Below, piece by piece: positions 1 through 9,231 of a stretch of DNA of 64,000 nucleotides. The stretch's first letter is position 1. The number at the start of each line of letters is the position of its first letter. The notes under the pieces are model-generated. The model saw only the letters and a list, made by a program, of their open reading frames with translations, had not been told where the DNA came from and did no database searches. A program made the position numbers and the translations under genes. The DNA is from VXPQ01 sp965248175 (GTDB lineage Bacteria; Bacteroidota; Rhodothermia; Rhodothermales; VXPQ01): assembly GCA_965248175.1 (NCBI GenBank), contig OZ252093.1, positions 992,001 to 1,056,000 of the forward strand. The letters run 5' to 3'.

Positions 1-236
1 GAAATACGAGAGAATTTTGTAACGATTCCGGGGTAGGCTCGACCGAAATGGATGAGAAGGCGCTGGGGAGAAGTGTACAGTGCGTATTTTCGAAAAATAC
101 CTCTTTTCTTCGGGGGTTGCAACAGCCGGGGCGCTGCCGGGTTCCCTGCGCGTCGGTCCGTTTTTTCGAGTGCGCGCTCGAATTCGTAATCCGATCCACG
201 CATTTTGCGGGGACCTGCTTCATTATTGTTTCACAC

Positions 237-1151
237 ATGATGCTTCGCAAAGCTGCTCCCGCCAAGATCAATCTCGGTTTGCATGTGCTCCGCAAGCGCA
301 GCGACGGGTATCACGACATCGAAACCGTGTTTCTGCGGATCGGCTGGGCTGATGAGGTGTCTGTAGAACCGCCTGCAGGCCGCAGGGAGGCCGGGGCGCC
401 GGCGTTTTCCGGCCCGTTGCATGTGACTCCCGTGGGGAATGCTTCGCCTGACGATCTTTTGCTTCAGGTTCCGTCGGGGGCCGGTAACCTGGTCTATCGT
501 GCAGCGCAATGTCTTGACCCGCACAAGGGGGCGCGCATTGAACTCCGCAAGCGTATTCCCGTTGGCGCCGGGCTGGGAGGCGGGTCGAGCGATGCGGCAA
601 CAGCGCTTCATCTGCTCAATGATCTGTGGGGACTGGGCTGGTCCCGGGAGGAACTGATAAATATGGCTGCAAGCGTTGGCGCGGATGCGGCGTTCTTCGC
701 AGCGGGAGATGCGGCGGCGTTCGGCGCAGGGCGCGGCGACATGCTGAAACCACTCATAGAGGGCGGAACTCCGTACATTTTTCCGTATCCCCTTGTGGTG
801 GCGGCGCCGCCCGTACAGGTCTCGACCGCCGGAGCGTACGCTCTCGTGCAGCCGAACGATCGGAATCGCCCGGATCTGTGCGGGGTCTTGTTATCGGGTG
901 ACCCCGAGCGCTGGCGCGCAGAGCTGACGAACGATTTCGAAAGGGTCATACTGCCCCGATATCCCCGAATCGCTGCCGCGAAGACCGCTCTCGAAGAAGC
1001 CGGCGCCGTGTATGCTTCGCTGTCCGGTTCGGGATCGGCGGTGTATGGTGCATTCGAGAACGAAGCACAGGCCGAGGAAGCCGAGGATGTTCTCTGCCGA
1101 TCCGGTTACCTCACCTGGCGGGGGCGGGTGTGCACGAGCGGTTCGACATGA
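237..1151 (+). CDS. ispE: 4-diphosphocytidyl-2-C-methyl-D-erythritol kinase
   Basis: GHMP-family kinase that phosphorylates CDP-methylerythritol in the MEP isoprenoid pathway. The N-terminal PAKINLGLHV motif with its conserved Lys and Asn begins at about residue 8. The glycine-rich ATP loop GAGLGGGSSDAA lies near residue 110, and the C-terminal SGSGSAVYG motif is present. The frame is open back to position 48, but homology to the family begins only at the tandem ATG codons at 237/240, giving about 304 residues, the usual length. No clear ribosome-binding site precedes it. It converges on the penicillin-binding protein gene. ispG of the same pathway lies 4 kb downstream. Confidence 0.93.
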   Translation: MMLRKAAPAKINLGLHVLRKRSDGYHDIETVFLRIGWADEVSVEPPAGRREAGAPAFSGPLHVTPVGNASPDDLLLQVPSGAGNLVYRAAQCLDPHKGARIELRKRIPVGAGLGGGSSDAATALHLLNDLWGLGWSREELINMAASVGADAAFFAAGDAAAFGAGRGDMLKPLIEGGTPYIFPYPLVVAAPPVQVSTAGAYALVQPNDRNRPDLCGVLLSGDPERWRAELTNDFERVILPRYPRIAAAKTALEEAGAVYASLSGSGSAVYGAFENEAQAEEAEDVLCRSGYLTWRGRVCTSGST

Positions 1152-1212
1152 GAATGCGCATGCTATCCGGAACGATAGTCCGGAACGTGCAGGCATTGCC
1201 TATTTCCGGCGC

Positions 1213-3540
1213 TTACCAATCGACGCCACGCTCCCCGACATTTAGCTCCCTTTCTTCGCCGACGGGCGCGTCGTAGGTCAAGCCCAATTCTTCGGGGCTG
1301 GGGAATGGGTCTTTCGTGATCTCGATCTCCTCGGAATCGGCGAGACCCCGGAAGTAGGATCCCACCAGAAACAGCGCATTGTGCGCGCCCTGCCCCCACC
1401 AGAACGTCCGAAATGTCACGCGCCGGTCGTTGAATCCCACCCATGCGCCGGTCACCAGGTTGGGATGCATGAGACCAAACCAGCCGTCTGCGTGGTTCTG
1501 CGTGGTGCCTGTCTTGCCCGCCAGATCGTAGTCGCGCAGCCCGTACTGACTCCTGATGCGTACCCCTGTGCCGCCGTTGATAATGCCCCGCATCATATTG
1601 ACGACCGTGTACGCTGTCTGTTCGGAGAGCGCTTCTTCGGGCGAGGAGGTGTGCTCGTACAGTACGTTTCCGAAACGATCCTCGATGCGCGTCACGAGAA
1701 CGGGATCATATTGCAGCCCGCCGCTCGCCAGCGTGCTGAATGCCGTGGCCAGTTCAAGCAATGTGATGTCGCTGGTGCCGAGGGCCAGCGCCGGCACCGC
1801 ATCCAGCGTACTGTTTATGCCCATCCTGCGCGCATAGAACGCAACCAGTTCCGGGTTCACGAGCTCCGTAATCACGCGAGCCGTGATGGTGTTTTTCGAC
1901 TTGGCCAGCCCTTCGGCAAGGCTCATCATGCGTCCCGTCGATTCGTCGTCCGCGTTTCGCGGCTGCCATACTACCTTGGTGATCGGATCCACATACGTGA
2001 ATGTACTGTCGGGGAGTTGATGCCAGGGGGGCCATCCATTGTCGATCGCCGCCGTGTAGACGAACGGTTTGAATGTCGATCCGGGTTGCCGAGCAGCTTT
2101 GTTGACATGGTCGTACCACTCGGTCTTGAGGTTTCGTCCGCCCACCCAGGCTTTGATGTGCCCGGTATGGGGATCGATGGATACGAGACCGGCCTGGAGC
2201 CGCGTCTTGGCTGTTTTCAGCGAATCCATGAACGCCGCATTATTGCGAAGTTGGGCTACGGCGTCGTCCTGCGACACCCCGGGCTGGCGCAAAAGCGAGC
2301 GGTAGCGCTCCGTGCCTTGGATGAACGACACGAGTGTTTTGGGATTGTTGCGCCAGTACCGGGCCCAGGGTTCGTATCCCGTCTGCTCCAGGTATGGGTC
2401 GAGCGTCTTCCAGGAGCCGCCCCCGTCACTCCATTCATAATCCACGACCGCCTGGAGGCCCTCCATATTTTCGTCTATGGACTGCTGCGCAATCTCCTGC
2501 ATTCGTGAGTCGAGCGGCGTGTACACGCGCAGACCGTCCGTATAGAGGTTATGGCCGTTTTCCGCGGCCCACTCCCGCATCCACAGCCGCACCTGCTCGG
2601 CGAAATACGGCGCAAGGGCGGCAGTCACTTCCGAAGACGGGTTGTAGTCGGTGCGCACCGAGTCGGCATGGTGTTCGTCATAGAATGCGCGCGGGATGAG
2701 GCCCTGACTCGCCATCTGGTTCAGGACGACGTTCCGCCTGCGACGCGCATTCTCGGGATTCCGGTGGGGATTGTAATACGTGTTCGCTTTCAGCATCCCG
2801 ATCAACGTGGCCCCCTCCAGAGCGGATAGCTCTGCTGCCGTTTTGTTGAAATAAGTGCGGGCTGCCGCTTCGATGCCATACGCATTGTTGCTGAAGGGCA
2901 CCGTGTTGAGATACATCTCGATGATTTCCCGCTTCGTGTAGCGGCGTTCGAGTTGCACCGCCGTGATCATTTCCTTGAGCTTGCGGGAGATGGATACCTC
3001 GAAACCGATGTCCTGGTTGTACAGGTTCCGGGCCAATTGCTGGGTGATCGTCGAGGCGCCGCGCAGTTCGCCTTTCCGAACCACATCCACGGCAGCGGCA
3101 GCGAGGCCGCGCGGGTCAATGCCCCAGTGACTGTGGAAGCGTCGATCCTCTGTGGCGACGAGGGCGTTGACTGCATGGGGTGAAATATCGTCGTAGCCGG
3201 CCCAGGAACGATTCTGGAAGGCGTAGCGCACAAGTTCCTTGCCATCGGCGGTATAGGCGACCGTCGCAAGCTGCAAATCGGGATTGTCCAACTGCCGGAA
3301 ATCCGGCAGTTCATCAGAGAGAAGCAGGGCCCATCCCCCGAGGAAGAAGGAAAAGGCGATTACGCCGCCGCCGATCACAGAAAGCAGGAACGCGGCCTGC
3401 GCCTTGTTTTCGTTGCGAAAAAGGCGGTAGAAATAACCTCGCCGCTTACCGGTGGATGACCGGGGAGGGGCTGCGTGACGCGCTGCCGGATCGCTGAAAT
3501 AGCGCTCCAGCTCTTCCTTGGAATATCGCGAATCCGACAT
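1213..3540 (-). CDS. Class A penicillin-binding protein (PBP1A-like, bifunctional)
   Basis: Peptidoglycan glycosyltransferase/transpeptidase of about 775 residues, anchored in the inner membrane by one segment near residues 50-75. The GT51 domain follows, with EDRRFHSHWGIDPRG and STITQQLARNL. The transpeptidase domain has the active serine in GSTFKPF (about residue 485), the SKN motif (about 547) and the AGKTGTT box (about 677). All three catalytic boxes are intact, so it should be active. I chose the ATG at 3540; a TTG at 3561 is possible, but its AAGGAG lies only 2 nt upstream. It diverges from the rhomboid gene. Confidence 0.93.
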   Translation of the reverse strand: MSDSRYSKEELERYFSDPAARHAAPPRSSTGKRRGYFYRLFRNENKAQAAFLLSVIGGGVIAFSFFLGGWALLLSDELPDFRQLDNPDLQLATVAYTADGKELVRYAFQNRSWAGYDDISPHAVNALVATEDRRFHSHWGIDPRGLAAAAVDVVRKGELRGASTITQQLARNLYNQDIGFEVSISRKLKEMITAVQLERRYTKREIIEMYLNTVPFSNNAYGIEAAARTYFNKTAAELSALEGATLIGMLKANTYYNPHRNPENARRRRNVVLNQMASQGLIPRAFYDEHHADSVRTDYNPSSEVTAALAPYFAEQVRLWMREWAAENGHNLYTDGLRVYTPLDSRMQEIAQQSIDENMEGLQAVVDYEWSDGGGSWKTLDPYLEQTGYEPWARYWRNNPKTLVSFIQGTERYRSLLRQPGVSQDDAVAQLRNNAAFMDSLKTAKTRLQAGLVSIDPHTGHIKAWVGGRNLKTEWYDHVNKAARQPGSTFKPFVYTAAIDNGWPPWHQLPDSTFTYVDPITKVVWQPRNADDESTGRMMSLAEGLAKSKNTITARVITELVNPELVAFYARRMGINSTLDAVPALALGTSDITLLELATAFSTLASGGLQYDPVLVTRIEDRFGNVLYEHTSSPEEALSEQTAYTVVNMMRGIINGGTGVRIRSQYGLRDYDLAGKTGTTQNHADGWFGLMHPNLVTGAWVGFNDRRVTFRTFWWGQGAHNALFLVGSYFRGLADSEEIEITKDPFPSPEELGLTYDAPVGEERELNVGERGVDW

Positions 3541-3685
3541 AAAATGTGAAAAGCAGGACAATGCTCCTTGAATGCCGGTTTTCGACGGTTCGTTCCGCAG
3601 GAGAACGCAACTTTACGGGCGTTTGTCGCTAAGAGGGGGGTATATCCAAGGCAGGAATACCATTATTGCACGCACACATCGGACG

Positions 3686-4348
3686 ATGTACCAGAATTCT
3701 TACCGACCCCTCACGCGATTTTCGATGTTTCCGCCGGTCATCAAGAATCTGCTGATTCTGAACGGGCTGGTATTTCTCGCCACGATGACGCCCCCCCTGA
3801 GCCGGGTGCTTGTGCAGTGGCTTGCCCTGTGGCCGATAGGAGACCCGCAGTTATCGGGCGGTTATGCGTCGTTTCTGCCGTGGCAACTCGTGACGTATTC
3901 CTTTCTGCACGGCGGCTTCACGCATCTTTTGTTCAATATGTTTGCGCTATGGCTGTTTGGCGTGCAGATCGAAAATACATGGGGCACCCGCCGTTTTGCT
4001 GTGTTTTACTTCGTCTGTGTCATCGGTGCGGGGCTGATTCAGCTGATTGTTGCTTCTTCCAGCGGTGCGGTATACCCGACGGTGGGCGCATCGGGCGGCG
4101 TGTTCGGCATCCTGCTCGCTTTCGGCATGCTGTTTCCCAACCAGCTCATCTACATTTATTTTCTGTTTCCGGTCAAGGCAAAATGGTTCGTGATCATCTA
4201 TGGGCTGCTGGAATTGTGGGCCGCCGTGACAGGCACCCAGGCCGGCGTCGCCAATTTTGCCCACCTCGGCGGCATGTTGTTCGGCTTCCTGCTGATACAG
4301 TACTGGCGGGGTAAACTTCCGGTGCGCCCCGGCCGGAAGATGCATTAG
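3686..4348 (+). CDS. Rhomboid-family intramembrane serine protease
   Basis: Polytopic membrane protein of about 220 residues. The rhomboid catalytic serine is seen in GASGGVFGI (about residue 136), and the catalytic histidine in FAHLGGMLFG (about 191). The upstream HGGFTHLLFNMFALWLFG segment is the family's conserved loop and second helix with its HxxxN pattern. It should cleave membrane proteins within the bilayer; the substrate is unknown. The frame is open back to 3572, but the ATG at 3686 gives a normal N terminus just before the first membrane segment. It is 12 bases from the next gene and probably in one operon with it. Confidence 0.9.
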   Translation: MYQNSYRPLTRFSMFPPVIKNLLILNGLVFLATMTPPLSRVLVQWLALWPIGDPQLSGGYASFLPWQLVTYSFLHGGFTHLLFNMFALWLFGVQIENTWGTRRFAVFYFVCVIGAGLIQLIVASSSGAVYPTVGASGGVFGILLAFGMLFPNQLIYIYFLFPVKAKWFVIIYGLLELWAAVTGTQAGVANFAHLGGMLFGFLLIQYWRGKLPVRPGRKMH

Positions 4349-4360
4349 TGAGCATCGGCG

Positions 4361-5431
4361 ATGAAACGGCTTGCACACACAATTCTTACTGCGATCAATC
4401 TCCTGATCGCGCTACTTTTTCTGACCGGGTACCTTGCGTACTACGTGCCTTTCGGCGTTTTCTGGTGGTTCGAACTCGTCGCCGTCTTCTTACCGTACCT
4501 TGCGCTGGTTCTCCTCGGAATGACGGTATTGCTTGCGCTGGCGGGAAACCGGCGGGCTCTTGTCGTCAACGGGGTGTTGCTGGCGCTTTTTCTGATACGT
4601 GCGAACCCGTTCGACCGCTTCGATACCGCCCCGGATGCCCCGGACGATTCCCTGGCTCTTCTCACGTTCAACGCCCCCGCCATCTGGCGCGATGCAACGC
4701 CGGCGCGCCCCGCGCACATGGCTCGTCTTGTCGGGGCAAGCCGCCCGGACATTATCGGGTTGCAGGAAGCCTCCATCGCCTGGTATGACGAGGCGCCTTT
4801 TATCCGGGCCGACCCGTATGTTTCGATTTTGTTCGATTCGCTGGGTTTTGCGTCCATGCGTCCCGATAATGCTTCATGGACGCAACAGCCCGTACTCAGC
4901 AAGCCGCAGGTCGTGCATGTTTCCCGGCGTCGTCTGTATTCGTCGGACAATCGTACGTCGCATGTCATCCGGGCCCGGATACGCTGGCAAGACCGGGATT
5001 TCGTACTGTATAACGTGCACTTGCGCACGTTCGGGGAGAAGAAGCCCTGGGAGGAAACGCGCTCGTCCGTTTTCGATGTCGAATATGTCATGCGTTATCT
5101 CAGGCAGTACCGCGCCGCGTACCGGGTCCGCGCCCGGGAGACCGACGGGATCGTAGCGATGATCGACGAGGAAACGCTGCCTGTCATCCTGTGCGGCGAT
5201 CTGAACAGCACCCCGAACAACCGGGTGTACCGCACGTTGTCGCGCCGGTTACGCGACGCCTTTACGGAGGCGGGCGAGGGGTGGGGCATGACCTACCATG
5301 CGCGGTTGCCCGCGGTGCGGATCGACTACGTATTCGTGAGCGAGGAATGGGAGGTCGTCGCTGCCCAGGTGCAGGAAGCACATCTTTCCGACCATTTGCC
5401 GCTTCTGGTAACCGTGCGGCTCCGGGATTAA
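4361..5431 (+). CDS. Membrane-anchored endonuclease/exonuclease/phosphatase (EEP) family protein
   Basis: Protein of 356 residues. The first ~90 residues hold about three hydrophobic segments. An EEP (DNase I-like) domain follows: LLTFNAP near 102, GLQEAS with the metal-binding Glu near 135, VHLRTFG in the middle, GDLNSTP near 287 and the terminal SDHLPL with the catalytic Asp-His. This N-terminal-membrane plus EEP layout is common in Bacteroidota and usually annotated only as a family member; the substrate (nucleic acid, phosphoinositide or other phosphodiester) cannot be read from the sequence. It starts 12 bases after the rhomboid gene, suggesting co-transcription. Confidence 0.85.
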   Translation: MKRLAHTILTAINLLIALLFLTGYLAYYVPFGVFWWFELVAVFLPYLALVLLGMTVLLALAGNRRALVVNGVLLALFLIRANPFDRFDTAPDAPDDSLALLTFNAPAIWRDATPARPAHMARLVGASRPDIIGLQEASIAWYDEAPFIRADPYVSILFDSLGFASMRPDNASWTQQPVLSKPQVVHVSRRRLYSSDNRTSHVIRARIRWQDRDFVLYNVHLRTFGEKKPWEETRSSVFDVEYVMRYLRQYRAAYRVRARETDGIVAMIDEETLPVILCGDLNSTPNNRVYRTLSRRLRDAFTEAGEGWGMTYHARLPAVRIDYVFVSEEWEVVAAQVQEAHLSDHLPLLVTVRLRD

Positions 5432-5530
5432 AGAGCTTCCGGATACTCCTTTGCATAAACCTGTTTGGTGCAACACAAGGGCGCTCGGCTTCGTTAAAGA
5501 GGCACCCGTTCATCATCTTGATTGGCAACC

Positions 5531-6619
5531 ATGGAACGATTTCGGCGAGAATCACGGCCCGTACAGGTGGGCTCCGTGCAAATCGGCGGTGGCGCACCGA
5601 TATCGGTGCAGTCGATGAACACCTCCAAGACGCATGACGTGGAGGCGTCTCTCAACGAGATTCGTGAGCTTGCCGAGGCCGGGGCCGACATTGTGCGTGT
5701 CGCCGTACCGCGCCCGGAAGATGCCGAAGCACTGGCGGATATCGTACAGGGCGCTCCCGTGCCGATCGTCGCCGATATTCACTTCAATTACCAGTACGCT
5801 CTGAAGGCCATCGAATCGAACGTGGCCAAAGTCCGCATCAATCCCGGCAACATAGGCAAGGAAGAGTGGGAGCAGGAAGTACTGCTTGCTGCGAAGGAAG
5901 CCGGCATTCCCATTCGCATCGGGGTCAATTCCGGGTCGCTGGAAAAGGATCTGCTGGACAAGTATGGCTACCCACAGCCCGAGGCCCTCTTCGAAAGCGC
6001 CATGCGGCATGTGGAGATATGCCAGCGGCACGGGTTCGAGGACCTGGTTATTTCGGTCAAGCACTCGGACGTGTTTTTTATGATTCAGGCTTACCGCCTG
6101 CTGGCGGAGCGGACGCATTTCCCGTTGCATCTCGGGGTCACCGAGTCAGGGGCCTACGATAGCGGCTCCGTCAAGAGTTCGATAGGAATCGGGGCGCTGC
6201 TGGCCGACGGAATCGGAGACACGATCCGCGTTTCGCTGGCGACGCCCTCCGTACGGGAAGTTGAGGTGGGGCACCGCATTCTGAAGTCGCTCCGGCTGGG
6301 ACGTCCGGGCGTAAACGTGATTGCCTGCCCCACATGCGGCCGCATGGAAGGCGATTTGTTCACGATCGTGGAACAGGTGGAGGCAGCGGTCAAGGAAGCG
6401 CGTTTCGAGAAGGATCTCAACGTAGCACTCATGGGCTGTGCGGTGAATGGGCCGGGGGAGGCCGCCGGTGCGGACCTGGGTATTTCGCTTGGGCGTGGAC
6501 GGGCGCATCTTTTCAAGCGGGGCAAGGTGGTAGGTACCGTGCCGTCCGAGGATATCGTGGAGGCGGTGATGGAGGCCATCAACGCCTGGGAGGATGAAGC
6601 TGATGATGTTACCCCGTAG
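5531..6619 (+). CDS. ispG: 4-hydroxy-3-methylbut-2-enyl diphosphate synthase (GcpE)
   Basis: [4Fe-4S] enzyme of the MEP pathway that reduces methylerythritol cyclodiphosphate to HMBPP. The N-terminal TIM barrel begins with VQVGSVQIGGGAPISVQSMN. The C-terminal iron-sulfur domain carries three conserved cysteines, two in CPTCGRMEGD (about 265 and 268) and one in CAVNGPGEA (about 302), plus the conserved Glu after it. At about 362 residues this is the short bacterial form without the extra plant/Chlamydia domain. An in-frame TTG lies at 5522; the ATG at 5531 is preferred. Its 3' end overlaps pgsA by 26 bases, so the two are probably translationally coupled. Confidence 0.95.
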   Translation: MERFRRESRPVQVGSVQIGGGAPISVQSMNTSKTHDVEASLNEIRELAEAGADIVRVAVPRPEDAEALADIVQGAPVPIVADIHFNYQYALKAIESNVAKVRINPGNIGKEEWEQEVLLAAKEAGIPIRIGVNSGSLEKDLLDKYGYPQPEALFESAMRHVEICQRHGFEDLVISVKHSDVFFMIQAYRLLAERTHFPLHLGVTESGAYDSGSVKSSIGIGALLADGIGDTIRVSLATPSVREVEVGHRILKSLRLGRPGVNVIACPTCGRMEGDLFTIVEQVEAAVKEARFEKDLNVALMGCAVNGPGEAAGADLGISLGRGRAHLFKRGKVVGTVPSEDIVEAVMEAINAWEDEADDVTP

Positions 6620-7238
6620 GTTCGGGCGCTTTTCCTCCGTTGGGAATTTCTGGACCGTACCAAACATACTCAGCATGGCGCGGGTGCTTCTGGTGATTCC
6701 CGTCGTATGGCTGATCCTGGTCGACGGCCCGCTCCGCTGGATTTTTACGCTGCTTGCCGTCATGATTGCGAGCGACTGGTTCGACGGGCGGATAGCGCGC
6801 TGGTCGGGCAGGGTGTCTGAGTGGGGGAAAATACTGGACCCGCTGGCCGACAAGATCGCCGGTATGGCCATCGTGCTTGCGCTGGTTCTTCGGGGAATGC
6901 TGCCTGTCTGGTTTCTGATTGTGCTGGTCACGCGCGATCTGTTCATTCTGCTGGGGTCGGGAATGCTCGCGCATCGCACAGGGCGTGTGGAAATGAGTGA
7001 TTGGTGGGGCAAGATAGCCGTAGGGGCTGTGACAGTTACCCTGTTTGCGGCGCTGATGCGGGCCGACGAGCCGGTGATGCGATTCTGTTTGTTTGCGACG
7101 ACGGGGTTTCTGGCAGGGTCTTTCGCAACGTACGGGCTCAGATATGCCAGACTGATGAAGCAAAGTGAGCCGCCTGTGGCGGCTGCGCCGGGCGCCACGA
7201 ATGATGCGATAGGAGCAGAGCCCGGTTCAATGGATTAG
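6594..7238 (+). CDS. pgsA: CDP-diacylglycerol--glycerol-3-phosphate 3-phosphatidyltransferase
   Basis: Integral membrane enzyme of phosphatidylglycerol synthesis. The CDP-alcohol phosphatidyltransferase signature D-x2-DG-x2-AR-x8-G-x3-D-x3-D is complete, starting at DWFDGRIAR and ending at DPLADK. About five to six hydrophobic segments fill the 214 residues, and the N-terminal WTVPNILSMARVLL is typical of PgsA. The start overlaps the end of ispG; ATG codons at 6603 and 6606 are alternatives. The C-terminal tail is low-complexity, rich in Ala, Pro and Gly. PgsA rather than another CDP-alcohol transferase is inferred from N-terminal similarity. Confidence 0.88.
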   Translation: MKLMMLPRRFGRFSSVGNFWTVPNILSMARVLLVIPVVWLILVDGPLRWIFTLLAVMIASDWFDGRIARWSGRVSEWGKILDPLADKIAGMAIVLALVLRGMLPVWFLIVLVTRDLFILLGSGMLAHRTGRVEMSDWWGKIAVGAVTVTLFAALMRADEPVMRFCLFATTGFLAGSFATYGLRYARLMKQSEPPVAAAPGATNDAIGAEPGSMD

Positions 7239-7270
7239 CCCGAATTTTTTGTTATTGAGTAGGACGGCAC

Positions 7271-8227
7271 ATGGGTTTTTTTGATGGTTTCCAGGCTGGC
7301 GAAGCACCACCTGCAGGGCTTGACAAGGGGCTGGACAAAACCAGAACGGGGTTTCTTGGCAAGATCCGCCGGATCGTCCGCGAAAAAAAAACCGTGGACG
7401 AGCAGGTGCTGGACGAGTTGGAAGAAGTACTGGTCACCAGCGATGTAGGCGTCGGCACGACCCTCCACATCATTGACCGCATCGGGAAGCGAGTAGCCGA
7501 GGATCGCTACGTGTCGACGGCGGAACTGCATAGCCTGATCCGGGACGAGATTGCCTCGCTGTTGCTCGACGATTCCCCGGATGCTCCCGGAGGGTTTGAC
7601 GCACCGTTGCCGAACCGACCGCATGTGATCATGGTCGTTGGCGTTAACGGGGTCGGCAAAACGACCACCATCGGGAAGATGGCGCACCAGTACAAGGATG
7701 CGGGCAAATCCGTGTTGCTCGGCGCTGCCGATACGTTCCGCGCTGCTGCTGTGGAGCAACTCTCGATCTGGGCCGAACGCGCCGATGTACCTATCGTTCG
7801 GCAAGCCCAGGGGAGCGACCCGGCCTCCGTGGCGTACGACACCGTAGCGTCGGCCAACTCGCGGGGCACGGATGTGGCGATTATCGACACGGCGGGACGT
7901 CTCCATACTCGCGGGGGGTTGATGGATGAATTGGCGAAGATCCGGCGTGCGATGTCCAAACGCGTTGCCGGAGCGCCCCATGAGGTGCTGCTGGTACTCG
8001 ATGCTTCTACGGGGCAGAACGCCTTGCGGCAGGCAGAGGAGTTCACCCGTAGCGTCGAGGTGACAGGGCTTGTGGTCACCAAGCTGGATGGTACCGCGAA
8101 GGGGGGCATTGTGATCGGTATTTCCAATGATTTCCGGATCCCCGTCAAATACATAGGGGTCGGGGAGCATATCGAGGATTTGCGGATATTCGACCGGCGC
8201 GCGTTTGTGGACGCCCTGTTCGGGTGA
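7271..8227 (+). CDS. ftsY: Signal recognition particle receptor FtsY
   Basis: SRP-type GTPase that docks ribosome-SRP complexes at the membrane. The 318-residue protein has a short amphipathic N terminus (MGFFDGFQAG) instead of the long acidic A domain of E. coli, then the N domain. The G domain has GVNGVGKTTTIGK (P loop, about residue 126), DTAGRLHTRGG, TKLDGTAKGG and the closing GVGEHIEDL. All GTP-binding elements are intact. It stands between pgsA and fmt with short gaps in the same direction. Confidence 0.95.
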   Translation: MGFFDGFQAGEAPPAGLDKGLDKTRTGFLGKIRRIVREKKTVDEQVLDELEEVLVTSDVGVGTTLHIIDRIGKRVAEDRYVSTAELHSLIRDEIASLLLDDSPDAPGGFDAPLPNRPHVIMVVGVNGVGKTTTIGKMAHQYKDAGKSVLLGAADTFRAAAVEQLSIWAERADVPIVRQAQGSDPASVAYDTVASANSRGTDVAIIDTAGRLHTRGGLMDELAKIRRAMSKRVAGAPHEVLLVLDASTGQNALRQAEEFTRSVEVTGLVVTKLDGTAKGGIVIGISNDFRIPVKYIGVGEHIEDLRIFDRRAFVDALFG

Positions 8228-8266
8228 TGCCCCGGTCTACTGCCAATCTGCTCGTCGGACATTCCC

Positions 8267-9214
8267 ATGCAGGATATGCGGATCGTTTTTATGGGTACGC
8301 CGGATTTTGCCGTGCCGTCGCTACGACGGCTCGCCGAGTCGGGCTATGGCCCGGTCGCCGTGGTGACGGCCCCTGACAAACCCCGGGGGCGAGGCCGCCG
8401 CGTGCACCCGACACCTGTGAAGGAGGAAGCGCAACGGTTGGGTATCCAGACGATTCTGCAACCGGCATCGCTTCACGATCCGGCCTTTACGACAGCGGTG
8501 CGCCGATTGGCGCCGGACTTGATTGTGGTGGTGGCTTTTCGCATTCTTCCTCCTGACATGTTCAGGATTGCCCGAAAGGGAGCCTTCAACTTGCATGGCT
8601 CGTTGCTTCCGAAGTACCGGGGCGCTGCCCCGATCCACCGCGCTGTCATGGCGGGCGAGACGGAGACGGGCGTGAGCACGTTTTTCCTGAGGGAAGCTGT
8701 GGATACAGGAAACGTCATCTTGCAAAAAACCATGCCGATCGGTCCGGACGAGACCACTGGAGAAGTGCATGACCGGATGATGGCGATTGGCGCCGAAATT
8801 GTCGTGGAGACGGTGCGGCGCATTGATCGTGGGCAGGCTGAGGTGTATCCTCAGAACCACGACGAGGCTACTCCGGCCCCCCGGATTCGCAAGGAAGACA
8901 CTCGCATTGTATGGGATCGACCCGCGCATCAGGTTCATAACTTTATACGCGGACTGTCGCCACATCCCGGCGCCTGGGCCTGCGATGGCGAAAGCATTGT
9001 CAAGATATACAGGACGCATGTAGTAGATTTGGGCCAGGAGGAGGGAGTGCAAGGCATGCCGGGGCAGGTGACGGATGTGTCAGGTCGCCTCGTAGTAGCA
9101 TGCGGCGAAGGGGCTGTAGCGTTGCTGGAACTGCAACAGGAAGGTCGTCGTCGGCTCCCGGCGATGGATTTTATGCGGGGACATGCACTACCCGTGGGCC
9201 ATCTGTTCAAATAG
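8267..9214 (+). CDS. fmt: Methionyl-tRNA formyltransferase
   Basis: Formylates initiator Met-tRNA using 10-formyltetrahydrofolate. The start MRIVFMGTPDFAVPSL is typical, and the catalytic NLHGSLLPKYRGAAPIHRA segment is present, followed by VDTGNVI with the catalytic Asp. The C-terminal third matches the tRNA-binding domain. Length is 315 residues, normal for the family. Two ATGs, at 8267 and 8276, are possible starts. No peptide deformylase gene lies next to it, unlike many genomes. Confidence 0.94.
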   Translation: MQDMRIVFMGTPDFAVPSLRRLAESGYGPVAVVTAPDKPRGRGRRVHPTPVKEEAQRLGIQTILQPASLHDPAFTTAVRRLAPDLIVVVAFRILPPDMFRIARKGAFNLHGSLLPKYRGAAPIHRAVMAGETETGVSTFFLREAVDTGNVILQKTMPIGPDETTGEVHDRMMAIGAEIVVETVRRIDRGQAEVYPQNHDEATPAPRIRKEDTRIVWDRPAHQVHNFIRGLSPHPGAWACDGESIVKIYRTHVVDLGQEEGVQGMPGQVTDVSGRLVVACGEGAVALLELQQEGRRRLPAMDFMRGHALPVGHLFK

Positions 9215-9231
9215 TGCGGGGAGGATCCATC

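Noticed and set aside
1169..1187. TCCGGA...TCCGGA hairpin between ispE and the penicillin-binding protein gene
   Set aside because: Only a 6-bp self-palindromic stem without a T tract, too weak to call a terminator.
1381..2508. Long plus-strand open frame opposite the penicillin-binding protein gene
   Set aside because: It is rich in Arg, His, Pro and Cys, has no domain, and the opposite strand has full catalytic motifs. It is a shadow of high-GC coding sequence.
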